This document shows, piece after piece, positions 19,103-27,695 of a stretch of DNA of 37,995 nucleotides. A model generated the notes under the pieces. It saw only the letters and a list, made by a program, of their open reading frames with translations, was not told the DNA's origin and made no database searches. Origin of the DNA: Candidatus Curtissbacteria bacterium (lineage in GTDB: Bacteria > Patescibacteriota > Microgenomatia > Curtissbacterales > GWA2-41-24); contig JACPEV010000018.1 in assembly GCA_016183325.1 (NCBI GenBank), positions 1 to 37,995 on the forward strand, given 5' to 3'. The position numbers and the translations under genes were made by a program. The stretch's first letter is position 1, and each line of letters starts with the position of its first letter.

Positions 19103-19993
19103 ATGATTATTATAATCTTCATTGCGCTGTGTTTAGTTCTTGGTGCTAACTCTCCACTAGTCAAATTTACAACTCAAGAATTCAGTCCAGTAATAACTGT
19201 AACTCTTCGCTCGATATTAGCTATACTGATTCTCCTGCCTTTTATTAATTTTAAAAAATTGTTTTTGGTTAAAACTTCTAAGAAATATCTTCTGCTAGTA
19301 AACTTGTTGTTTGCCGGAAATTGGCTGCTTTTCGCTTATGGTATACAGCACACTAGCGTAATAATGTCAGCGGCTATCTATTTGCCATCATCACTTATCG
19401 TTGCTATTTTCGGCTATTTATTTTTGAAAGAAAAATTAGGTAATTTTCAAATAATCGGAATGATTTCAACTTTAATGGGTATGTCCCTTTTAATTTATGG
19501 GTCTGCTATGAGTCAAGATATACGCTCGCTTGGCACGCTTCAAGGTAACTTTCTTATTCTCATTGCACTGCTAAGCTGGTCCTTCTTCTTAGTTGTTTCA
19601 AGAAAAATAAGCCAATCGATCGACCCTTCTATCATTACTTTGTCTAACTTCATCGTAAGTTTTTTAGCTTCATTAATATTTATCTTCATTGAGTTATTAC
19701 TCGGAAATCAGCTAAAATTATCAGTGTCATTACCCGCAGTAGTTGGAATTTTATCCTTGGCTATTTTTTCTTCTTTGATCGTCTATTATCTTTATCAATG
19801 GCTCCTAAAACACGCTCCAGCATTTATATCTTCTCTGGCTATTTACCCCGCAGCGGCCTTGGCAAGTTTATACGGAATCATTTTCTTTGGCGAAAGAATC
19901 ACAGCTACATTTTTATTTGGAGCCTCTTTAATTCTTTTTGGAGTTTTTCTTGCTACATCTTATAAATATGTCAAAATTAAATTAATAAAATGA
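19103..19993 (+). CDS. EamA/DMT-family transporter
   Basis: About 10 TM helices in two repeats; 'AAIYLPSSLIVAIFGYLFLKEKLG' and 'AIYPAAALASLYGIIFFGERIT'. Confidence 0.85.
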   Translation: MIIIIFIALCLVLGANSPLVKFTTQEFSPVITVTLRSILAILILLPFINFKKLFLVKTSKKYLLLVNLLFAGNWLLFAYGIQHTSVIMSAAIYLPSSLIVAIFGYLFLKEKLGNFQIIGMISTLMGMSLLIYGSAMSQDIRSLGTLQGNFLILIALLSWSFFLVVSRKISQSIDPSIITLSNFIVSFLASLIFIFIELLLGNQLKLSVSLPAVVGILSLAIFSSLIVYYLYQWLLKHAPAFISSLAIYPAAALASLYGIIFFGERITATFLFGASLILFGVFLATSYKYVKIKLIK

Positions 19994-20907
19994 GCGTTGA
20001 CTTATCAGTGATTATCGTTAACTGGAATACGAAAAAACTTTTGGAAGATTGCCTTTCTTCAATCTTCAAATTCACTAAGGGCATTAGTTTTGAAGTAATT
20101 GTTGTCGATAATGGATCAACAGATGGCTCCCGGGCTATGGTGAAGAAAAAATTTCCTCAAGTAACATTAGTATCCAATAAAGAAAATCTCGGTTTCACCA
20201 AAGCCAATAATCAGGGCATAAAAGTTGCCAAAGGCAAGTATATCTTACTTTTAAACTCCGACACTTACCTTATTGAAAATTCCTTTCCAAAATTAGTGGC
20301 TAAGGCTCGTCGTCTTAAGGGTTCAACCCTCTCGAGGGTTGAACCCTTAGGGGCTCTTGGCCCTTTGCTTTTAGGTGAGGATCAATCGATTCAGCAATCC
20401 GTTGGTTTCTTTCCTTACTTGCCACAAATCTTTTGGTGGATGACTTTCATCGATGATCTTCCCGGTGGCACAATTCTCAAACCTTATCACGTTGATCACA
20501 ATTCTTTTTACCGACAAGATCGCAAAGTCGATTGGGTTACAGGCGCTGCCATTTTGGTCCCAAAGTCGGTGATAAACAGGGTCGGACCCTTGGATGAAAA
20601 AATCTTTATGTACGGAGAAGAAGTCGAATGGTGTTACAGAATAAAAAAGGCTGGCTATTCCATTTGTTTCTCCCCGGTTACCAAAATCATTCACATCGGC
20701 CGGGGGTCACAGAAGATTCCGACAAAATCATTCATCGGTGAATATCAAGGAATAATCTACTTTTACCAGAAGTACAAAGGCAGGCGTTCTTTGCAAATTG
20801 CCCGCCTCTTACTTAAAATGGGAGCACTACTTCGAGTCGGTGTTTTCGCCATTTTAGGCAGAAAGGAGCTTGTCAACGCCTATGTCCAAGCTTTTAAAGT
20901 GGTTTGA
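19990..20907 (+). CDS. GT2 glycosyltransferase (rhamnosyltransferase-like)
   Basis: LSVIIVNWNTKKLLEDCLSSI, VVDNGSTDGSR, NLGFTKANNQGI, LLLNSDT, FMYGEEVEWCYRIKKAGY. Confidence 0.92.
   Translation: MSVDLSVIIVNWNTKKLLEDCLSSIFKFTKGISFEVIVVDNGSTDGSRAMVKKKFPQVTLVSNKENLGFTKANNQGIKVAKGKYILLLNSDTYLIENSFPKLVAKARRLKGSTLSRVEPLGALGPLLLGEDQSIQQSVGFFPYLPQIFWWMTFIDDLPGGTILKPYHVDHNSFYRQDRKVDWVTGAAILVPKSVINRVGPLDEKIFMYGEEVEWCYRIKKAGYSICFSPVTKIIHIGRGSQKIPTKSFIGEYQGIIYFYQKYKGRRSLQIARLLLKMGALLRVGVFAILGRKELVNAYVQAFKVV
20316..20349. repeat. Palindrome TAAGGGTTCAACCCT-CTCG-AGGGTTGAACCCTTA inside a GT2 ORF
   Basis: 15-bp perfect arms. Confidence 0.92.
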
Positions 20908-22447
20908 TGATCACATTCTTGAATATCTTTGCTTTGCTCTCTTAATCTTTATTCCTCTATACCCAAAAATTCCTTTTGCCGACTTGATTCCCGGATATAT
21001 CGTCAGACTCAGACTTGACGATCTTTTGGTAGCCACCGCTTTTATTATTTGGATCATCTGGCTTATTCGTGGTAAAGTTACTCTCCGAGGCAATCCTCTT
21101 TTAATCCCAATAGCAATTTATATTTTCGTGGGATTTCTCTCCGGCCTATCAGCAATCTTTGTCACCAAAACTGTTCCCATAGATGCAAATTTCCTGCACA
21201 TCAGCAAATTATTTTTGCACTTTGTCAGAAGAATTGAATATATTTCTATCTTTTTTATTTTCTTTTCTTCAATAAAATCTCTTGCCCAAATTAAAAAGTA
21301 TGTCTTCGTAGCTGCCATAGTCTTGTTGGCTGTTTCTCTTTATGGTTTTGGCCAGAAATATCTCTACTTTCCAGCTTTTTCAACTATGAATCGGGAATTT
21401 AGCAAGGGAGTTAAGCTTTATCTTACAGAACACGCAAGAGTCCTCTCAACGTTCGGTGGCCATTACGACTTGGCAGCTTATTTAATGTTAGTTTTAACCC
21501 TTTTCATTCCTCTTGTTACCACAGTTAAAAGTTGGCTTCAAAAAAGCTTATTTTTAATTATTTCTCTCTCAGGATTTTGGCTCTTGATCTTAACTGTCTC
21601 CAGAACATCTTTTTTGGCTTATCTTGTGTCAATTACGGTTCTATTCGGGCTTCTTGCAATTAAAAAAGGTTTGGTCTTCGCCTTAATTAATTGGTTTGTT
21701 GTGATTACTATTTCTCTTGCCATTATGCTCTCGTTTGGTGACCTTTCAGATAGATTTGCCCACGTTCTCAAGCTCGACAAATTTAAATTTTCAGCCGCTC
21801 TGAAACCGCTAAAAAAAGAACCCCCAAAAGGAGCTGGAGTTGCTTATCTTGACGTAGGTTCTAAATCAGACACACCTCCTTCAAAAGAAAAGCCAACGAC
21901 AGGCGTCCAAACTGCCAGACCTCAAGATGTCTATGAAGATATTCCTGAATTTGGCGCGACAAGTGCAGGACTTCCAGCATCACTTGCTGCAAAGCCTAGG
22001 ATTTATTCGCAAACAGCAGTTCAGTACGATCTTTCTACAGGAATTAGGCTTGATTACACTTGGCCCCAAGCGATAAAAGGATTTTTAAGAAATCCTCTTT
22101 TGGGGTCCGGCTACTCAACTCTTACCAAAAGGAATATCGAAGACTTCACAGAAGCCGAATCAACAGATAATGACTTTTTAAGAGCTTTGGGAGAAACGGG
22201 CCTGCTAGGATTCCTAGCATTTTTTGGGACCATTGTTTTTACCATATACTATGCCTTAATCAACTTCAAAAGTATCAAAGATCCGTTCCACTCCACTATT
22301 GTTGCAGCCCTTGTCGCTGCTATCATTGGACTTTTAGTCAATGCCATCTACATCGATGTTTTTGAAGCCTCAAAAGTCGCCTATACTTTCTGGATTATGG
22401 TCGCAATCCTTATAGCAACAGTTAAGTTGGCAGTTGGAAAAAGATAG
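20882..22447 (+). CDS. O-antigen ligase/polymerase (Wzy_C/WaaL-like)
   Basis: Polytopic; large soluble loop; 'NPLLGSGYSTL...ESTDNDFLRALGETGLLGFLAFF' Wzy_C signature. ATG at 20882 overlaps the GT2 end. Confidence 0.85.
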   Translation: MSKLLKWFDDHILEYLCFALLIFIPLYPKIPFADLIPGYIVRLRLDDLLVATAFIIWIIWLIRGKVTLRGNPLLIPIAIYIFVGFLSGLSAIFVTKTVPIDANFLHISKLFLHFVRRIEYISIFFIFFSSIKSLAQIKKYVFVAAIVLLAVSLYGFGQKYLYFPAFSTMNREFSKGVKLYLTEHARVLSTFGGHYDLAAYLMLVLTLFIPLVTTVKSWLQKSLFLIISLSGFWLLILTVSRTSFLAYLVSITVLFGLLAIKKGLVFALINWFVVITISLAIMLSFGDLSDRFAHVLKLDKFKFSAALKPLKKEPPKGAGVAYLDVGSKSDTPPSKEKPTTGVQTARPQDVYEDIPEFGATSAGLPASLAAKPRIYSQTAVQYDLSTGIRLDYTWPQAIKGFLRNPLLGSGYSTLTKRNIEDFTEAESTDNDFLRALGETGLLGFLAFFGTIVFTIYYALINFKSIKDPFHSTIVAALVAAIIGLLVNAIYIDVFEASKVAYTFWIMVAILIATVKLAVGKR

Positions 22448-22527
22448 TCATTCTGGAGTGGCAACGACCACGATAGAATCTTAATATTTTAGATCCTATC
22501 GCTGCACTTCGTTTGCTCCAGGATGAC
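22447..22527. repeat. Imperfect inverted repeat GTCATTCTGGAG...CTCCAGGATGAC between wzy-like and GT39 genes
   Basis: About 34-nt imperfect arms; same GTCATTCTGG ends as the copies at 15724/15792. Confidence 0.8.
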
Positions 22528-22538
22528 CCAAAAGAAAT

Positions 22539-23975
22539 ATGAAAAAGATAGAAATAATTATCTTGTCGGCAATTCTAATACTCGCTTTTGCCGTCAGGCT
22601 TTACAAGATAGACAGGCCAATTGCCGATTGGCACTCGTGGAGACAAGCAGACACAGCGGCTGTTGCCAGAAACTTTATTAAAGAGGGATTCAACCCACTC
22701 ATCCCAAAATATGATGATAAGTCTTCCCAGGCTAATGGTCTTGATAATCCCCAAAGATATCGATTTGTCGAGTTTCCGATATATAATTCGCTGATCGCTG
22801 CTGTCTGGTCAGTTACAGGCATCGATAGCATTTCCGCCAGGCTAGTCACTGTCTTCATAACTTTAGGATCAACATTTTTCTTATATTTTTTAGTCAGATT
22901 CCTCTCAAACTGGCAAACAGCCGCCTTGAGCGCCTTTTTTTTTGCAACTATTCCTTATAACGTTTTTTACTCATCCACCGTTCTTCCCGGACCCTTCATG
23001 GTTTTTAGCCTTTTAGGGCTTTATTTCTCCTTTGCCAAATGGATGAAAATTGACCGGTGGGAGTGGGGCATAGTCTCAATTCTATTTGCAAACTTGGCTA
23101 TTTTATCCTGGCCAATTGCTATTTTCTTTTTACTGCCTATTCTTTACTTAGCTTTTAATAAATATGGTTTAACTTTTTATCAAAAACCTAATTTGTGGAT
23201 TTTTGCAGTCTTGTCTCTAGCCCCTTTTATTGCTTGGCGTATTTGGATGACACAATTCCCGGAAGGTATACCTAATTGGCGATTTCTCATAAACGAAGGC
23301 GATATTCGTTTTAAAGGAGCTTTTTTTCGCTGGATTATTGTCGAAAGATTAGGAAAGCTTATCTTAACAGTCGGAGGTTTCTCTCTTTTTATATTAGGAA
23401 TTCTTAAAAAACCAGAACATAAGGAAAAATTATTCTATTATGTTTGGCTAGCTTCTTCAGCACTCTACTTCACCGTTTTTGCTTCTGGTAACGTCAGGCA
23501 TGATTACTATCAAGTACCCTTCATCCCAATTGCCGCTATCTTCATGGCCATAGGCACCAAAACACTCCTAGCGCTTCCTTCAAAATATTTTAACCAATAT
23601 ATTGGTCCTGCAGTTGCACTGTCCTTGGTCGCATCAATGTTCGCTTTTGGATTTTTTGAAGTTCGGGGATTTTATTGGATCAACAAGCCTCAAATAATCG
23701 AAGCTGGTAAGGCTGCCGATAGAATTCTGCCCAAAGATGCTACAATTATCGCTCCTTACAGCGGTGATGCCGCTTTCCTTTATCAAACTAATCGTCACGG
23801 CTATCCGATTGTTGACAGGCCACTGGAAATATTTGTTGACCAAGGCACAAAATTTCTTATTTCGATAGATGTTAACGATCCAGGAATACAAAATTTAGCC
23901 CGCCACTGCAAATTAATAGAAATTTCCGGCCAATATGTTCTTCTCGAGATGTACAGAGAATGCATTGGGAAGTAA
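22539..23975 (+). CDS. GT39-like membrane glycosyltransferase
   Basis: 'AVRLYKIDRPIADWHSWRQADTAAVARNFIKEG...', multi-TM. Confidence 0.8.
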   Translation: MKKIEIIILSAILILAFAVRLYKIDRPIADWHSWRQADTAAVARNFIKEGFNPLIPKYDDKSSQANGLDNPQRYRFVEFPIYNSLIAAVWSVTGIDSISARLVTVFITLGSTFFLYFLVRFLSNWQTAALSAFFFATIPYNVFYSSTVLPGPFMVFSLLGLYFSFAKWMKIDRWEWGIVSILFANLAILSWPIAIFFLLPILYLAFNKYGLTFYQKPNLWIFAVLSLAPFIAWRIWMTQFPEGIPNWRFLINEGDIRFKGAFFRWIIVERLGKLILTVGGFSLFILGILKKPEHKEKLFYYVWLASSALYFTVFASGNVRHDYYQVPFIPIAAIFMAIGTKTLLALPSKYFNQYIGPAVALSLVASMFAFGFFEVRGFYWINKPQIIEAGKAADRILPKDATIIAPYSGDAAFLYQTNRHGYPIVDRPLEIFVDQGTKFLISIDVNDPGIQNLARHCKLIEISGQYVLLEMYRECIGK

Positions 23976-23978
23976 TCT

Positions 23979-24076
23979 AAAAGTATTAAATGTATCAAAA
24001 GTATCAAAGGTATCACAAGTATTTGTTTAAAAAAACTTTTGGTACATCTGGCACCTTTCGTACTTGTGGTACTTTT
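23979..24076. repeat. Long imperfect inverted repeat built from ~10-bp AGTATCAAAG-like units
   Basis: Left AAAAGTATTAAATGTATCAAAAGTATCAAAGGTATCACAAGT; right ACTTTTGGTACATCTGGCACCTTTCGTACTTGTGGTACTTTT, reverse complement similar to the left. Confidence 0.7.
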
Positions 24077-24081
24077 CAAAC

Positions 24082-25272
24082 ATGAAGATCCTAATGATCA
24101 CCCCCTATCTTCCTTATCCTCTGGTTTCTGGCGGGCAAATCAGAACCTACAATCTTCTTAAAAATTTAGCTCAAAAACACAGGATAACTCTGGCTTCATT
24201 CATTAGAGCAGAAGAGGAAAAAAAATATATCCGCGAACTTGAACCATATTGTCAAAAAGTCATTGTTTTCAAAAGAAGAAAAGCTTGGTCTCCCATCAAT
24301 ATTTTGCTATCAGCTCTCACGCCTTTCCCCTTTTTGGTTTGTATTTACTTTGATATCAGAATTAGAAGAAAGATTAAAGAAGAATTGACCCGCGAAAATT
24401 ATGACTTAATTCACGCCGAAACATTTTACGTCATGCCAAACATTCCCAAAACAAAAATCCCTATTTTTTTAGTTGAGCAAGTTATTGAGTATTTAGTCTA
24501 TCAGCGTTTCGTAGAAGGTCTGCCGGCGTGGTTTTTACCTGTAAAACCATTACTTTTCTTGGACGTTGAGAAGATTAAGTGGTGGGAAAGATACTACTGG
24601 AAGAAGTCTAAAAGACTTGCCACAATGTCCGAGGAGGATCGCCAGTTTATTCAAAATAACCAGCCCAATCTAAAAATCGATATAATCGCCAACGGTGTAG
24701 ACATTGAATATTTTGCAAAAACTAAAAAACAAAAACCTGCTCACCCAACTGTTCTTTTTGTTGGTCAATTTAAATGGTTACCAAATCGTGACGCTACCAA
24801 ATTTTTGGTCGAAGAAATCTGGCCCAAAATCAAAAAGTCTATAGCAGGTGCTAGACTTTGGATTGTGGGAAGAAATCCGCCCCACGATATTTTAAATTAT
24901 GCCAAAGGTGATATTCAGGTTGATGGGCAAGTAGAGGACATCAGACTTGCTTATGCAAAAAGCGATGTTCTTTTGGCACCTATCAGAAATGGTCGGGGTA
25001 CTAAATACAAAATATTGGAAGCCATGGCTACCAGAACGCCAATTGTTGGCACCAGACTTGCCGTTGAAGGCATTAATGTCCGAAGTGGTAAGGAAGCTTT
25101 GGTTGCCCAGTCAGCAACTCAGCTTGCAGAGGCCTCAGTCAAAGTCCTAAAAGATAAGAATCTTGGACGAAATCTAGCAACGGCTGCCTATGAACTTGTC
25201 AAAAATCAGTATAGCTGGGGTAAAATTTCTGACAAACTTGATGAAGTTTACCAAGAAGTAGGGAAGCGTTAA
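24082..25272 (+). CDS. GT4 glycosyltransferase
   Basis: MKILMITPYLPYPLVSGGQIRTYNLLKNLA, VLFVGQFKWLPNRDATKFLVEEI, LLAPIRNGRGTKYKILEAMATRTPIV. ATG at 24082. Confidence 0.9.
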   Translation: MKILMITPYLPYPLVSGGQIRTYNLLKNLAQKHRITLASFIRAEEEKKYIRELEPYCQKVIVFKRRKAWSPINILLSALTPFPFLVCIYFDIRIRRKIKEELTRENYDLIHAETFYVMPNIPKTKIPIFLVEQVIEYLVYQRFVEGLPAWFLPVKPLLFLDVEKIKWWERYYWKKSKRLATMSEEDRQFIQNNQPNLKIDIIANGVDIEYFAKTKKQKPAHPTVLFVGQFKWLPNRDATKFLVEEIWPKIKKSIAGARLWIVGRNPPHDILNYAKGDIQVDGQVEDIRLAYAKSDVLLAPIRNGRGTKYKILEAMATRTPIVGTRLAVEGINVRSGKEALVAQSATQLAEASVKVLKDKNLGRNLATAAYELVKNQYSWGKISDKLDEVYQEVGKR

Positions 25273-26189
25273 TGGATATTTCAGTGGTTATAGTTTCTTA
25301 TAACACCGAAGAACTCCTCAAAGACTGCCTTAATTCTTTAAAGACCGCCTTAAGAAAGGTCAAATCAGAGGTTTTTGTTGTTGATAACAATTCCCAGGAC
25401 GATACAGTTGCCTCTATCAAAAAAGATTTTCCGTGGGTAAAACTTTCAGTTAACAGCCAAAATGTTGGTTTTTCCAAAGCCAATAACCAATCTCTCAAAA
25501 AAGCAAGAGGCAAATATATTTTAGTTCTTAATCCTGATACACAATTGATGTCTGAAACTATCGGCAAAATGATCAACTTCATGGAAAATCGGCAAGATGT
25601 GGCAGTTTCGACTTGTCGAGTTGAACTGCCCAACGGTCAACTGGATCGCGATTGTCGCCGACATTTTCCCACCCCTTGGCGAGCCTTCAGCCATTTTTCT
25701 GGCCTTGCAAAAATATTTCCCAAATCAAAAATTTTCGATCAATACTACATGGGTTATCAAAAAGACACCCAAGATCACGAAATTGATTCCTGCGAAGGTG
25801 CCTTTATGATGGTCAGGCGAAGTGCCATTAAAAAAGTTGGCTATTTTGATGAAGATTTTTTCTTTTACGGTGAAGATTTAGACTGGTGTTGGCGCTTCAA
25901 AGAAGCGGGATACAAAGTCATGTACACCCCATCTGCAAAAATCATCCACTACAAAGGCGCAGCATCTGGCATGAAATCAAGCTCAATTCATTTAACCAAA
26001 GCAACTCGCGCGTCAAAAATAAGAGCAATCAAAGAATCAACCCGCGCCATGGAGCTGTTTTATCGGAAACATTACGCTAATATTTATCCCTTTTTCATCA
26101 CTTGGTCAGCTATTTTAGCAATCAAGATATTAGCTTTCTTTAGGTTGATAAGAGTGAAGATTCAAAGCTTAGGGTTGAACCCTAATTAG
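25272..26189 (+). CDS. GT2 glycosyltransferase
   Basis: ISVVIVSYNTEELLKDCLNSL, VVDNNSQDDT, NVGFSKANNQSL, VLNPDTQL, FFYGEDLDWCWRFKEAGY. Last codons (LGLNPN-stop) lie in a palindrome. Confidence 0.92.
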   Translation: MDISVVIVSYNTEELLKDCLNSLKTALRKVKSEVFVVDNNSQDDTVASIKKDFPWVKLSVNSQNVGFSKANNQSLKKARGKYILVLNPDTQLMSETIGKMINFMENRQDVAVSTCRVELPNGQLDRDCRRHFPTPWRAFSHFSGLAKIFPKSKIFDQYYMGYQKDTQDHEIDSCEGAFMMVRRSAIKKVGYFDEDFFFYGEDLDWCWRFKEAGYKVMYTPSAKIIHYKGAASGMKSSSIHLTKATRASKIRAIKESTRAMELFYRKHYANIYPFFITWSAILAIKILAFFRLIRVKIQSLGLNPN

Positions 26190-26200
26190 GGTTCAACCCT
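26171..26200. repeat. Perfect 30-bp palindrome AGGGTTGAACCCTAATTAGGGTTCAACCCT at the GT2 3' end
   Basis: Exact self reverse-complement; same GGGTTCAACCC core as 20316-20349. Confidence 0.95.
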
Positions 26201-26208
26201 CGACAGGT

Positions 26209-27399
26209 ATGAAGATCGGTATTGATGCCAGGTTTGTAGGCCCTCAAGGGACAGGTCTGGGCAAATACGCGGAAAAACTCATTACTCATCTTGTTAAAAT
26301 CGATCGCAATAATTTTTATGTAATTTTTCTTAAAAAAAACAATTGGGATTATTTAGATCTTGGTGAATACAAAAATTTTAAAAAAGTTTTGGCTGATATC
26401 CCCTGGTATTCGCTTCAAGAACAAGTTAAATTGCCCAAAATTTTCTCAGATGAAAATCTCGATCTTCTCCATATTCCCCATTTCAATGTCCCGATATTCT
26501 ATTTTGGGAAATTTGTAGTGACTATCCACGATCTTATTCACCATCATTTTCAAGAGCAAGCAACAACTACTCGCAACCCCATCATTTTTCGCCTTAAAAG
26601 ATTAGGTTACAACGCGGTTATCAACATTGCCGTCAAAAAGTCAACAAAAATTTTGGTTCCTTCAAATTTTGTCAAAAATGAGGTTGTTAGAACCTTTAAA
26701 ATAAACCCCCAAAAAGTAGTTGTTACCCATGAAGCAGCTGAAGAAGAATACTTCCAAAATGGCAAAGGGCAAATGGCAAATGGTAAATGGCTCGAAAAAT
26801 ACAACATCAAACAGCCATTCGCCATCTATGTCGGTAATGCTTACCCACATAAGAATCTCAACAGGCTCCTTGATGCCGTTAATCTATTAGGACACTTCCG
26901 AGGTGAAAGCTCCTTACACTTCCCAGGTGGGGGGAATTTGCAATTAGTGATAGTTTCTCCTCGTGACGTTTTCACCGAGAAACTTCAGCAGGAAATCAAA
27001 AAGCGCAACTTAGAAAATCACGTTAAGCTACTCGGTTATCAAACGGCAGATAATCTTGCTATGATTTTTCAAAAAGCCGCGGCCTATATTTCCCCATCTC
27101 TATCTGAAGGCTTTGGTATTCCAGGTCTTAATGCGATGGCAACGGGGCTTCCGGTTATCGCCTCAGCTATCCCCACGCTTGAAGAAGTCTATGGTGAGGC
27201 TGCCCTTTATTTTGATCCCCAAAATCCCTACGACATCGCCGAAAAAATTAAAGAGGTTCTAACATTTCCAAAATTAAGAAAGAAACTCATTGCAAACGGC
27301 CAAGAGCAAGTTAAAAAATATTCCTGGCAGAAAATGGCCCAAGAAACTCTAAAAGTCTATCAGGAAGTTGCTTCGCAACAGACAAAAACAAACTTCTAA
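26209..27399 (+). CDS. GT4 glycosyltransferase with internal tandem repeat
   Basis: MKIGIDARFVGPQGTGLGKYAEKLI, IYVGNAYPHKNLNRLLDAV, ISPSLSEGFGIPGLNAMATGLPVI. Confidence 0.9.
   Translation: MKIGIDARFVGPQGTGLGKYAEKLITHLVKIDRNNFYVIFLKKNNWDYLDLGEYKNFKKVLADIPWYSLQEQVKLPKIFSDENLDLLHIPHFNVPIFYFGKFVVTIHDLIHHHFQEQATTTRNPIIFRLKRLGYNAVINIAVKKSTKILVPSNFVKNEVVRTFKINPQKVVVTHEAAEEEYFQNGKGQMANGKWLEKYNIKQPFAIYVGNAYPHKNLNRLLDAVNLLGHFRGESSLHFPGGGNLQLVIVSPRDVFTEKLQQEIKKRNLENHVKLLGYQTADNLAMIFQKAAAYISPSLSEGFGIPGLNAMATGLPVIASAIPTLEEVYGEAALYFDPQNPYDIAEKIKEVLTFPKLRKKLIANGQEQVKKYSWQKMAQETLKVYQEVASQQTKTNF
26757..26791. repeat. 7-bp tandem repeat (AAATGGC-like x5) inside a GT4 ORF
   Basis: AAATGGC AAAGGGC AAATGGC AAATGGT AAATGGC; encodes part of NGKGQMANGKW. 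Confidence 0.85.
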
Positions 27400-27648
27400 A
27401 TTTCTCTAATAATCTAGATCATTAGAGTAAAGTTTGTCGAACTTTTATATGGGTTATATTTTTTTTGTGAAAGTAATTCTTATCTCCGAAGACTTCAATC
27501 ATTAGGCCCGCAGAGAAGCGAGGACCGCATGCCAGGGCCCTAAATGTATTTGAAGGAGCACTGTATATTAGGTTTTTACTTTGGAGCGTATTGATAGGAC
27601 TTTTGCCATACTATTCTGACCAAATTTTGATGTCAATAAACAAAAAAG

Positions 27649-27677
27649 TTGACGGCCAAAAATACAAGCTATAGAAT
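27649..27677 (+). promoter_or_regulatory. Sigma70-type promoter for the 442-aa gene
   Basis: TTGACG (27649-27654), 17-nt spacer, TAGAAT (27672-27677), 18 nt before the ATG at 27696. Confidence 0.6.
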
Positions 27678-27695
27678 TAGCACACTGCTCAATAT

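Noticed and set aside
27404-27427. Hairpin CTCTAAT...ATTAGAG after the last GT4 as a Rho-independent terminator
   Set aside because: AT-rich near-palindrome without a following U-tract at the right distance; cannot be claimed as a terminator.
27505-27541. Possible tRNA/ncRNA in the GGCCCGCAGAGAAGCGAGGACCGCATGCCAGGGCCC segment
   Set aside because: Too short, no tRNA arms or T-loop; more likely another small palindromic repeat.
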